43,129 bases of DNA, taken from contig CANETX010000002.1 in the NCBI GenBank assembly GCA_947441435.1, forward strand, positions 1 to 43,129, read 5' to 3'. How positions within the stretch are numbered: position 1 is the first letter of the stretch; each line of letters opens with the position of its first letter. Made by a program: the position numbers and the translations under genes. Source of the DNA: Planctomycetaceae bacterium. Its GTDB lineage: Bacteria > Planctomycetota > Phycisphaerae > Phycisphaerales > SM1A02. The notes beneath the pieces were generated by a model. It saw only the letters and a list, made by a program, of their open reading frames with translations, had not been told where the DNA came from and did not search any database. This document shows positions 16,718 through 25,742 of the stretch, piece after piece.

Positions 16718-18736
16718 ATGACGGCAACACTTGCTGACCCTGCGCTGGTTGCTGCGAGTGGCGATTCAGTCCACGCGCGGTTGACTCGTGCCCGCGACGC
16801 AGCGCTCTCAGCGCTCGCCTCCCTGCAGAAGGAAGATGGTCACTGGTGCGGGGAACTCGAGGGAGATTCAATCCTTCAGTCCGAGTATCTCCTGATGAAG
16901 TGGATCCTCGGCCAGGAGTCTGCCCCGATGGCCGACGGGCGCGATGGGGGCGCGGTCCTTGCGAGGATCACCGCGTACCTGCGCTCGCAGCAGCGAAGTG
17001 ACGGGAGTTTCGGCCAGTATCCGGGTTCGGGACCGGATCTCTCGGCGACGGTCAAGGGTTACTTCGCGCTGAAACTCGGCGGCGAGGATCCTGCGGCGCC
17101 GCACATGATTCGCGCGCGGGATCTGGTGCGTTCACTCGGCGGTGCGGAGCGGTGCAACTCCTTCTCAAACTTCTATCTCGCCGCGCTCGGGCAGATTCCG
17201 TGGTCGGCGCTGCCGACGATTCCCCCCGAAGTGATCTATCTCCCCAAGGGCTGCTTCTTCCATCTCTCAAAGGTGAGCGCGTGGAGCCGGACGATGATCC
17301 TGCCGCTTGCGCTCGTGAGTGTCGTGCGTCCGACGCGGGCGCTCTCGAAGGAGCAGGGGATCGACGAGCTCTTCGTCGATGAGCGCGAACGCCGGCGGCT
17401 GACGGTGCGCGACAGCGGATCGCCGTTGTGGCGTGGGGTGTTCAAGTGTCTCGACCGACTGTTGAAGGTCAGCGAGCGTTTCGGCGGGACTCCGTTTCGG
17501 CAGCGTGCGATCGCCGATGCCTTCGGATGGATCATGCAGCGAGCGAGCCAAGAGTCGCCCGCGCCGACGAGCGGACTCGGGGCGATCTTCCCGCCGATGG
17601 TCTATCTCCAGATCGTGATGCACGCGCTGGGGATCTCGCGCGACGATCCGCGCGTCGAGGCGGCCGAGCGCGATCTCGATGCGTTCTTCATTGAGGAGGA
17701 ATCGACGATTCGGATTCAGCCGTGCTTCTCGCCGGTGTGGGACACGGGGATTGCCCTCTACGCGCTCAACGACTGCGGACTCGATGCGACGGACGCGCGT
17801 GCGGCGAAGGCAGCGAGCTGGCTCGTCCAGAAGGAGTGCACATTCACCGGAGATTGGGCGGACAACTGCCACGCGGGCACACCCTCGGGTGGTTGGTGGT
17901 TCGAGTACGAGAACGCGTGGTATCCCGACTGCGACGACACCGCGATGGTGGCGATGGCGCTCGCGCGCACCGGAGGCAAGGCCGCGGTCGCCGCCGCAAA
18001 GCGCGGAGTGAACTGGATGCTCGCGATGCAGAATGACGATGGTGGATGGGCCGCCTTTGACAAGACGCAGGATCGACCGATCCTCGAGTGCGTTCCGTTC
18101 GCCGACCACAATGCGATGCAGGATCCGAGTTGCCCGGACATCACCGGTCGCGCGCTTGAGTGTCTCTCGTCGCACGGTCTGCGCGTCGGCGATGAGCGGG
18201 TCGATCGCGCGATCGCATACATCCGGTCGAAGCAGGAGTCCGAAGGGTGCTTCTTCGGCCGCTGGGGAGTGAACTACATCTATGGGACGTGGCAATCGGT
18301 GATCGGGCCGATCCGCTGCGGCGTCTCGCCACGCGAACCGTGGCTTGCCAGAGCCGGAGCGTGGATCAAGTCCATCCAGAAGTCAGACGGTTCATTCGGA
18401 GAGACCGCCAACTCCTACATCGATCGGCGACTGATGGGGACGGGGAGTTCCACCGCGTCGCAGACGGCTTGGGCGGCGATGATCCTGCAGGAGATTTACG
18501 GACGCGAGGACGCATCGCTGATTCGTGCGCTCGAGTGGCTCGCGCGGACGCAGCTCACGGCGGCGGACGCTGCGGATCCCGCGATGAATCCCGACGGCGA
18601 TCCCGCAGGATCGTGGCGCGAGACAGAGTTCACAGGCACCGGATTCCCGCAAGTGTTCTATCTGCGCTACCACCTCTACCGCCTCTACTTCCCGCTGATG
18701 GCCCTCGGCCGATTCGTCACGCCTCCGCGCGCCTAG
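16718..18736 (+). CDS. shc: squalene-hopene cyclase
   Basis: YPDCDDTAM (DXDD), QNDDGGWAAFDK, repeated QW motifs (KSDGSFGETANSYID), GTGSSTASQTAWA. Confidence 0.95.
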   Translation: MTATLADPALVAASGDSVHARLTRARDAALSALASLQKEDGHWCGELEGDSILQSEYLLMKWILGQESAPMADGRDGGAVLARITAYLRSQQRSDGSFGQYPGSGPDLSATVKGYFALKLGGEDPAAPHMIRARDLVRSLGGAERCNSFSNFYLAALGQIPWSALPTIPPEVIYLPKGCFFHLSKVSAWSRTMILPLALVSVVRPTRALSKEQGIDELFVDERERRRLTVRDSGSPLWRGVFKCLDRLLKVSERFGGTPFRQRAIADAFGWIMQRASQESPAPTSGLGAIFPPMVYLQIVMHALGISRDDPRVEAAERDLDAFFIEEESTIRIQPCFSPVWDTGIALYALNDCGLDATDARAAKAASWLVQKECTFTGDWADNCHAGTPSGGWWFEYENAWYPDCDDTAMVAMALARTGGKAAVAAAKRGVNWMLAMQNDDGGWAAFDKTQDRPILECVPFADHNAMQDPSCPDITGRALECLSSHGLRVGDERVDRAIAYIRSKQESEGCFFGRWGVNYIYGTWQSVIGPIRCGVSPREPWLARAGAWIKSIQKSDGSFGETANSYIDRRLMGTGSSTASQTAWAAMILQEIYGREDASLIRALEWLARTQLTAADAADPAMNPDGDPAGSWRETEFTGTGFPQVFYLRYHLYRLYFPLMALGRFVTPPRA

Positions 18737-18749
18737 AACGGCGCGGGGG
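18722..18749. terminator. candidate bidirectional hairpin whose loop holds both stop codons (CTAG)
   Basis: CCTCCGCGC-gcctagaacg-GCGCGGGGG: 9-bp stem including one G-T pair. Confidence 0.55.
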
Positions 18750-19389
18750 AGTCGAACGTGACTGGTTCGCGGGTGGACGGGTGCACGAAGTTGAGATGCG
18801 CGGCGTGGAGGCAGAGGCGCGGCGCCATCGCGCGGACTTCGTCGGGGGCGTAGAGATCGTCGCCCAAGATGGGATGACCGATGACCAGAAGATGCAGCCG
18901 CAACTGGTGGCTTCTCCCCGTGATCGGATGGAGGATGAGCCGCGCGCGCGCTGGATCCGCGAGTCGCTCGACCACTCGCCAGTGCGTCACGCTTGGCCGA
19001 CCGTGCTCCTCGTCGACTCGTTGCCGAGGGGGACGGAGCAAGTCCTTCGCAATCGGCAAGTCGATCGTCCCTTCGTCCTCTGCGGGACACCCAGCAACAA
19101 TTGCGGCATATCGCTTCTCGACGCCGCGTGTCTCGAACTGTCGCGAGATGTGCCGATGGCTGTGCGCGTCTCGTGCCATCACCATGAGCCCGCTCGTATC
19201 GCGGTCGAGGCGGTGGACGATGCGCGCACCGGGAAACTTCGCGGCGACGCGCGTGGCAAGGCAGTCGCGTTTCTCCTCGCCAATTCCCGGAACGGCGAGA
19301 AGTCCGCACCCCTTATCGAGGACGAGGATCCACTGATCCTCGTGCACGACGGTGAAGCCGTTCTCTAGACTGTTGGGCTCGCCATGCAT
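18733..19389 (-). CDS. RluA-family pseudouridine synthase
   Basis: VHEDQWILVLDKGCGLLAVPG, RIVHRLDRDTSGLMVMAR, HPITGRSHQLRLHL, HPILGDDLY. Confidence 0.9.
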   Translation of the reverse strand: MHGEPNSLENGFTVVHEDQWILVLDKGCGLLAVPGIGEEKRDCLATRVAAKFPGARIVHRLDRDTSGLMVMARDAHSHRHISRQFETRGVEKRYAAIVAGCPAEDEGTIDLPIAKDLLRPPRQRVDEEHGRPSVTHWRVVERLADPARARLILHPITGRSHQLRLHLLVIGHPILGDDLYAPDEVRAMAPRLCLHAAHLNFVHPSTREPVTFDSPAPF

Positions 19390-20511
19390 CGACCCCTCAT
19401 TGTCGCAGTTGTCGGCGCTTTCATGTGCGTCGCCCCCAATCCCTGTCCGGCGCAGGACCAAGTGGCGGCCGCGGAAGCTTCGTTCTTCGCCCACCCGACG
19501 CAACTCACATTCCCCGCGCGTTTTCTCAAAGCGGGTGAGGCATACTTCTCTCCCGACGGCTCGCAGGTCATCTTCCAGGCCATCGAGGTTCCGAAGGATG
19601 GTGTCACCGCCTCCGACTTCTACGCGATGTTCGTGGCGGACCTCGTGGCGCCCGACGGCAAACCACGCCTCGACAACATCAGGCAAGTGAGCCCGCCGGG
19701 CTCCGCCAACACGTGCGGATGGTTCGACGCCGCGCATCCGGGTCGCGTGATCTTCGGCTCGACGCTCACGCCGCCGTCCAACAAGGAAGTTCCCGGGTAC
19801 CAGCGCGGCACGGGCCGCTACAAGTGGCAGTTTCCTCCCGAGATGCGCGTCGTCGCTGTGGATCTCAAGGCCGAGCCTGGGAGCGAGGGATCTCCCGAGA
19901 AACCAGCGCTCCTTGCAGGCGACGGCACGGCCTACACCGCCGAGTGCACGACGACTGCCGATGGTCGCTGGCTTCTCTACTGCACGCTTGCGACGGGGCA
20001 GGGGGACATCGTCGTGAAGGACCTCGTCTCGGGCAACGTGATCCCGCTCGTGAGTGCGCCCGGGTACGACGGCGGCCCGTTCTTCTCTCCCGACGGCACG
20101 CGCCTGTGTTACCGATCGGATCGCAACGGTGACAGCCTCCTGCAGGTCCACATCGCCGAGGTCGTCCGTGACGACGCGGGGAACATCACGGGAACGAAGA
20201 ACGAGCGGCGTCTGACCGCCAACGATCATGTGAATTGGGCTCCCTACTTCAGCCCGGACGGGTCGCTCCTCGTCTACGCATCGAGCGAGGTCGGCCACGA
20301 CAACTACGAGATTTTCTCGGTGTCCGCGCAAGGGACCCCGGTGCGGGCGCGGGTGACCCACGCTGGCGGCGCCGACATCCTTCCGGTCTTCGACGCGCAG
20401 GGAAAGCGCATGATGTGGACAAGCCAGCGGGGCGAGGGCCGTTCGAGCCAACTGTGGATCGCAGATCTCGTGCACCCGTTCCCGCCGACGCCATCGAAGG
20501 CCACGCCATGA
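19384..20511 (+). CDS. secreted TolB/PD40-like beta-propeller protein
   Basis: Signal peptide MHRPLIVAVVGAFMCVAPNPCPAQ; repeats AYFSPDGSQVIFQ, PFFSPDGTRLCYRSDRNGD, PYFSPDGSLLVYAS. Confidence 0.85.
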   Translation: MHRPLIVAVVGAFMCVAPNPCPAQDQVAAAEASFFAHPTQLTFPARFLKAGEAYFSPDGSQVIFQAIEVPKDGVTASDFYAMFVADLVAPDGKPRLDNIRQVSPPGSANTCGWFDAAHPGRVIFGSTLTPPSNKEVPGYQRGTGRYKWQFPPEMRVVAVDLKAEPGSEGSPEKPALLAGDGTAYTAECTTTADGRWLLYCTLATGQGDIVVKDLVSGNVIPLVSAPGYDGGPFFSPDGTRLCYRSDRNGDSLLQVHIAEVVRDDAGNITGTKNERRLTANDHVNWAPYFSPDGSLLVYASSEVGHDNYEIFSVSAQGTPVRARVTHAGGADILPVFDAQGKRMMWTSQRGEGRSSQLWIADLVHPFPPTPSKATP

Positions 20512-22157
20512 CCCCCTTCGACCAGCGACGCCATCTCATTCCATTCCGGAGCCAGCTGCTCCCGCACATCTTCACCGACATGCTTGTCGTCGGCAGCGGT
20601 GTGGCGGGACTCCGCGCTGCGCTCGAGGCCGCGCAGCACGGCGATGTGGTTGTGCTCGCGAAGGAGTCGCTCGATCTGTCCAACTCCAATTGGGCGCAGG
20701 GGGGAATCGCGGCGGCGATCCATCACGACGACTCCCCGGAGAGCCACTTCAAGGACACGATGACTGCGGGGGCGGGACTCTGCGAAGAGAGCGCGGCGCG
20801 GACGCTCGTTGAAGAGGGGCCCGCGCAGATCGAGCAGCTCCTTTCGTGGGGAATGCGCGTCGATCGGGACTCGAAGGGTTCGCCGAGCCTCGGCCTCGAG
20901 GGAGGACACGGTCACGCACGAATCCTTCACTCCGATGGCGATGCCACCGGTCGGGAACTCATGCGGACGCTGATCAGCTCGGCGCGGGAGCGACCCGGCA
21001 TCCGCCTCTTCGATCGCTGCTTCGCCGTCGATCTCCTGACGAGTTCGCAGGGACGCGTCGCGGGCGCAATCACATGGAGTCCTCGTTACGGACTCCAGAT
21101 CATCTGGGCTCGCGCGACGATTCTGGCCTCGGGCGGCGCCGGACAGGTGTACCGCGAGACGTCCAATCCGCGCGTCGCCACCGGCGATGCGATCGCGATG
21201 GCGTGGCGTGCGGGGGCATGGGTGCGCGATCTTGAGTTCATGCAGTTTCACCCGACGTCGCTGTACGTCGCGGGCGCTCCTCGGCACCTCGTCAGTGAGG
21301 CGGTCCGCGGAGAAGGAGCAGTGCTCGTCGACCGTCACGGCGCGCGCATCATGGAGGGGTTCCATCCCCAGGAAGACCTCGCGCCGCGCGACATCGTCAC
21401 GCGGGGAATCGTCGAGCATCTCGCGCGCTCGGGTGAACCCTGCGCCTATCTCGATGCGCGCAAGATCGGGAGCACGGATTTCGCCCGTCGATTCCCATCG
21501 CTCGAACGAATGCTCGCGGGCTACGGGATCGACGCTGGGCGGGATCTCATCCCGATCCATCCCGCAGCGCACTACACCATCGGCGGAGTCCGCACCGATC
21601 TCGATGGCCGCACCAGCCTGCAGGGTCTCTACGCCTGCGGCGAAGTCGCCTCCAATGGAGTCCATGGCGCCAATCGCCTCGCGAGCAACTCGCTTCTCGA
21701 AGGGCTCGTGTTCGGTCGGCGCTGCGTCGTTGCTGCGCTGCGTGACACCTTGCCCGATCCCGTGCCGATGCAACTTGAGAGCCGGGCGCAAACGGTCGTC
21801 GCTGGCGAACTCGATCTCGGCGATGTCCGGCAGAGTCTTCGCAGCGCCATGTGGCGCAACGTTGGCATCGTGCGGCATGGGGCGAAGCTCGCCGACTGTC
21901 TCGACATGTTCGCGTTCTGGGGTCGCTACGCACTCGGATCGGTCTTCGAGACTCCCGAAGGGTGGGAGGCGCAGAATCTTCTGACCGTCGGACACCTCAT
22001 GACGCGCGCCGCGCTCGAGCGTCGCGAGAGCCGTGGCGCACATCAGCGCGCCGATGCTCCCCGCGAGGATGCGCCCCCGGCCCAACATCTCGACTGGCAG
22101 ATCGGCCACGACACGGTGCAGCGGACGGCGATTGCGACGGAGTCCGCGACACGATGA
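20508..22157 (+). CDS. nadB: L-aspartate oxidase
   Basis: VVGSGVAGLRAALEAA, SNWAQGGIAAAIHHDDSPESHFKDTMTAGAGLC, HGANRLASNSLLEGLVFG. ATGA overlap with the upstream gene. Confidence 0.95.
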   Translation: MTPFDQRRHLIPFRSQLLPHIFTDMLVVGSGVAGLRAALEAAQHGDVVVLAKESLDLSNSNWAQGGIAAAIHHDDSPESHFKDTMTAGAGLCEESAARTLVEEGPAQIEQLLSWGMRVDRDSKGSPSLGLEGGHGHARILHSDGDATGRELMRTLISSARERPGIRLFDRCFAVDLLTSSQGRVAGAITWSPRYGLQIIWARATILASGGAGQVYRETSNPRVATGDAIAMAWRAGAWVRDLEFMQFHPTSLYVAGAPRHLVSEAVRGEGAVLVDRHGARIMEGFHPQEDLAPRDIVTRGIVEHLARSGEPCAYLDARKIGSTDFARRFPSLERMLAGYGIDAGRDLIPIHPAAHYTIGGVRTDLDGRTSLQGLYACGEVASNGVHGANRLASNSLLEGLVFGRRCVVAALRDTLPDPVPMQLESRAQTVVAGELDLGDVRQSLRSAMWRNVGIVRHGAKLADCLDMFAFWGRYALGSVFETPEGWEAQNLLTVGHLMTRAALERRESRGAHQRADAPREDAPPAQHLDWQIGHDTVQRTAIATESATR

Positions 22158-22876
22158 TCCATCGCGCCCCATGGATGCTCGTGGGATGTGCACTGGCCTT
22201 CGCCGCGGCGGTTGGCTGCGACTCGGGAAAGACCGTCTATGTGAAGCGCGGCGCGGGGATGCTCGGCCTCGAGGGCAATGTGGGGGATGAGCGCGTGCTC
22301 GCCGACGGAACGCGAGTGATCATCGTCGACGAGATGCCATCCAAGGCGAAGGAGAAGGGCGATGGCGCAGCGGTGAAGTTCATCGAATATGGGGATCCTG
22401 AGCCGGCGTGGACGGGGGGCCCGCTGACGATGAGCGCGGTGCCCTTGGCCGTGCCGACCAAGAAGAAGGAGCCTCCTCCCAAGGACTTCGAGCCGCGCAA
22501 GGAACTCGGCGGCGGACGGGTGCGGTATCAGGCGATCATGCCCGAGCATGTGCTCTCGAATCTCATCGAGTGCCTGCGCAACAAGGAGTACGCGCCGTTC
22601 TATGAGCAGATGCTCGCCGACGAGACTCGAACCGCCTACGACAGTGTGGGCGGAGTCACCGCGTTCGAAGCGTGGGCGGAGGCCAACCGAGAACCGCTCC
22701 TCGTGTTCCTCAACCGCATGGGGTCAAGCTGGGCCGGATCGCAGGTGATCCCGATGCAGGTCTCGAAACTTCGCATCCGGTACTCGCTCGACAAGCGGGA
22801 CATCCCAAACGTCCGCTTCCACTACGTCGAGATCTCCATGGAGCACGGCGGCTGCCGACTCGCGATGGTCCAGTGA
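22154..22876 (+). CDS. putative lipoprotein
   Basis: N-terminus MIHRAPWMLVGCALAFAAAVGCDS with lipobox AAVGC; ATGA overlap with nadB; function unknown. Confidence 0.7.
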   Translation: MIHRAPWMLVGCALAFAAAVGCDSGKTVYVKRGAGMLGLEGNVGDERVLADGTRVIIVDEMPSKAKEKGDGAAVKFIEYGDPEPAWTGGPLTMSAVPLAVPTKKKEPPPKDFEPRKELGGGRVRYQAIMPEHVLSNLIECLRNKEYAPFYEQMLADETRTAYDSVGGVTAFEAWAEANREPLLVFLNRMGSSWAGSQVIPMQVSKLRIRYSLDKRDIPNVRFHYVEISMEHGGCRLAMVQ

Positions 22877-22901
22877 GGCCGCAAGCGCCGGTGAGCGCAC
22901 T

Positions 22902-22937
22902 CCGCCCACCCCGCCCATCCCGCGCACCCCGCACGCC
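22902..22937 (+). repeat. 9-bp tandem repeat, about 4 units
   Basis: CCGCCCACC CCGCCCATC CCGCGCACC CCGCACGCC. Confidence 0.65.
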
Positions 22938-22996
22938 CCCGTGGAATTGGTCAGATATTCGAGAAAAACTCGAATGGATGACCAATCCTGGGGGGG
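22936..22996. repeat. C5/G7-flanked hairpin copy 1
   Basis: CCCCC-gtgga-ATTGGTCA-gat-ATTCGAG-aaaaa-CTCGAAT-gga-TGACCAAT-cct-GGGGGGG; both internal stems perfect (8 bp and 7 bp). Confidence 0.85.
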
Positions 22997-23024
22997 AAGG
23001 GTTGTGGGGCGTCCAGCGTTCGGG

Positions 23025-24566
23025 TTACTCGAAGGTCCCACGGTCAATGATGTCGACCGCGTAAACCCCGCGCATCTCCTTCGCACTCAGCGTCTCAAGC
23101 GCCGCGAGTTGGCGGATGACCTTCTTCGGTTTCTCGCAGGCGAGTCGCCCCAACAGCCGGAACTTCGTGTCGAGGATCCCCAAGAGATCTGCGGTCGTGT
23201 TGCGAGCGTGGCCTGATGGGTACATGACGAGTCCACTGTCGAGCGTCCGGCCGCGGCCGCACTCGATGACGACGGACGTGGGAATCCCATCCGGATATCG
23301 CCGGTCATAGTCAGGGCCGCCGTGGCTGAACTGCACCTTGGCCATGAGTTCGCGGGTGCGCGGATCGTCGATGGCCTCGGCCGAGAAATCGTGGGGGGCG
23401 AGCATGATCGCTTGCCACCAACCGTCGCTCGTCGTCGGCATCGCCTCGGGCCCGCCCGCCTCGCGCCACTCGATCGCCTTGCGAAGCAGCGTCGACACGA
23501 TGTAGAGCATCGAGTGATCCGCAGACTGCCGGGTGCGGGGATCGCGCTTGGCCGGATCACCGATGATCGAGAAGGCCGGCTCATACGCGCTGATCTTGAT
23601 TGCCGAGATCGAACCGGGTTCGGCAAGGAGATCCGGATTGGCGACCATCAGGTCGATGATTCCCTGCAGCGCCCCAGCGGACTGGTGCTCGTACAGGCCG
23701 AGTTTGAAGTGCATCCCCATCACCGCGAAGTCGTCACCCGCGCTCGAGAGGACGAGATCGAAGGGACTGTCCCCCGAGGTCTTCACGAACTGACGGAAGA
23801 CGCTCTCAGGATTGCGGAAGATGTCGCGCGGTCCGAGGAACCCGCGCATCGATCGCTCCATCGACAGGATCGCGACTTCTGTGCTGATCGCTGCCGAGGC
23901 ACCCTTGCTGTCGGAAAGCTGCTTGCCCGCACGGATCGCCCGCCAGGGGATGTAGTGGGCGACCACCATGCCGATCGCCGATTCGATCTCCTCGGCAGAG
24001 GCGCCGAGCATCGCGCCATAAGTTGCCGCGCTGGCAATCGCCCCGTGCACGACATGGTCGATGCGGTAAGTCTTGAGGCTGAAGACCTCGGCGAGTCGTC
24101 CGCGGATCTCGTCGAGCAGGATCATGCCCCGCAGCGCGGCGGCGCCATCGAGACCCGCAATCTGCGCTGCAGCGACGGGGACCGCGTAGAAGTCGTTGTG
24201 CCCGAATTCACCGGCCGTGTGGCCCAGTGCGGGGTTGTAGCCAAAGTTCGTGCCGTTGGAGTCCCACTCGCGGACCGCTGCGCAGTTGGCGACGATCGCC
24301 TTCTCCGGCGCCACCGTGCGCCGCGACCCAAAGACGGTCGCGCCACCGCGCTTGCGTCGGTACTCGAGCGCCTCGTCGCGAAGGATCTTTGGCGCATTCG
24401 TGCCGAGCGCAAGCGCCGACAGCCCGCAGAGGACCGCGTCGGTGTGGAAGAGTGTCGTGCGCTGTCGCACAGATTCAGAAGGCTCAGCACCATGCATGAA
24501 GTCGATGGCGAACTGCCCGAGTCCGAGGGCTTGATTGGTGCTGCGAGGAAGAGTGGTGGCGCTCAT
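23025..24566 (-). CDS. MmgE/PrpD family protein (2-methylcitrate dehydratase-like)
   Basis: REWDSNGTNFGYNPALGHTAGEFGHNDFYAVPVAAAQ, AIGMVVAHYIPWRAIRAGKQLSDSKGASAA. Confidence 0.88.
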   Translation of the reverse strand: MSATTLPRSTNQALGLGQFAIDFMHGAEPSESVRQRTTLFHTDAVLCGLSALALGTNAPKILRDEALEYRRKRGGATVFGSRRTVAPEKAIVANCAAVREWDSNGTNFGYNPALGHTAGEFGHNDFYAVPVAAAQIAGLDGAAALRGMILLDEIRGRLAEVFSLKTYRIDHVVHGAIASAATYGAMLGASAEEIESAIGMVVAHYIPWRAIRAGKQLSDSKGASAAISTEVAILSMERSMRGFLGPRDIFRNPESVFRQFVKTSGDSPFDLVLSSAGDDFAVMGMHFKLGLYEHQSAGALQGIIDLMVANPDLLAEPGSISAIKISAYEPAFSIIGDPAKRDPRTRQSADHSMLYIVSTLLRKAIEWREAGGPEAMPTTSDGWWQAIMLAPHDFSAEAIDDPRTRELMAKVQFSHGGPDYDRRYPDGIPTSVVIECGRGRTLDSGLVMYPSGHARNTTADLLGILDTKFRLLGRLACEKPKKVIRQLAALETLSAKEMRGVYAVDIIDRGTFE

Positions 24567-24611
24567 AGTGCTCCCTGAATCGTGGTTTCCCCAGAGTTGG
24601 GGGGGAGCAGT

Positions 24612-25742
24612 CTAGCGGCCGGTGGAGGCGAGGAGCGCCTCGTAGAGTTCAACGATGCCCTTCCCCTGCGTCGCGATCGTCTCGAAGATCGTGCGCCCGG
24701 AAGCAACATCGAGCAACTCGCGCATGTGCTTTGCTTCGCCGGAATAGTCCGCCTTGTTGGCGACGAAGACATCGGCGATCTCGAGAATTCCCGCCTTGTC
24801 CATCTGCACGCTGTCGCCCATGCCTGGCACCGTGACGACCACCGTCGTATCAACATGCGTCCGGATCGCCACATCGTTCTGTCCCGCACCGACGGTCTCG
24901 ATGATGAGCGTCTCGTATCCAGCGCCACCAACCAGTCCGACGAGCGTGTCGAGGTGGCGGTAGTCCTCGCCGACGATGGCAAGACTTCGATAGAAGACTC
25001 CCTCATCGACGGCGGTGAAGTCGACGCGCAGTCGGTCACCCAAGAGAGCGCCACCGGTGATCGGGCTCATCGGATCGAAGGCGATGACTGCAATCTTCTC
25101 CCCGCGGCGAACCCCTTCCGCGGCCATCGCGGCGACGAGCGTGCTCTTGCCAGCTCCGGGAGCCCCAGTCATGCCGATGACCCGCCGCGGACGCCGGAGC
25201 GTCGCCGAAGGAACTCCACCCGCCGCGGCGATCGACATGTTTCGCGCGAGCGAGGCGGTCGGCTGTGCGCCAGCGCCGAGCGCCGCGTACGGTCGCACCC
25301 GCTCGCGCACGCTCTCGACGATCTGCTCCATACCCGTCCCCGTGTGATAAACGCGCGCAACACCCTGCTCGAGGAGCGCTGTCACGTCTTCTTGGGGAAT
25401 GATCCCGCCGACATTCACCGCGATGTCGCCGCGGCCGACCGCCTTGAGTTCCTCCAGCAACTTGGGGACGAGCACGAGATGCGAGTTGCTCATCATCGAC
25501 GCTGCGATGCAGTCGACGTCTTCATCGCGCGCACCGATGGCGAGTCCGCGCGGCGTCTGCCAGAGTCCGGAGTAGATCACGTGGATGCCGCTGTCGCGCA
25601 TCACGCGTGCGATCAGTTTCACCCCTCGGTCGTGGCCATCAAGTCCCATCTTCCCGAGCAAGACACGCGGACGGTGGGGGAGGTCCCCGCAACGGTCCTT
25701 CTTCTCGATCGAAGTGGTCGGGTCAGCGAGGCTGCGCGCCAT
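24612..25742 (-). CDS. fusion of B12-binding domain (methylmalonyl-CoA mutase small-domain type) and MeaB/ArgK-type G3E GTPase
   Basis: PRVLLGKMGLDGHDRGVKLIARVMRDSGIHVIYSGLWQTP (DxHxxG) then GMTGAPGAGKSTLVAAMAAEG (P-loop), ETVGAGQNDVAI, VPGMGDSVQMDKAGILEIADVFVANKAD. Confidence 0.93.
   Translation of the reverse strand: MARSLADPTTSIEKKDRCGDLPHRPRVLLGKMGLDGHDRGVKLIARVMRDSGIHVIYSGLWQTPRGLAIGARDEDVDCIAASMMSNSHLVLVPKLLEELKAVGRGDIAVNVGGIIPQEDVTALLEQGVARVYHTGTGMEQIVESVRERVRPYAALGAGAQPTASLARNMSIAAAGGVPSATLRRPRRVIGMTGAPGAGKSTLVAAMAAEGVRRGEKIAVIAFDPMSPITGGALLGDRLRVDFTAVDEGVFYRSLAIVGEDYRHLDTLVGLVGGAGYETLIIETVGAGQNDVAIRTHVDTTVVVTVPGMGDSVQMDKAGILEIADVFVANKADYSGEAKHMRELLDVASGRTIFETIATQGKGIVELYEALLASTGR

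Noticed and set aside
20304-22193. 629-aa minus-strand ORF antisense to nadB
   Set aside because: Opposite strand is unmistakable L-aspartate oxidase.
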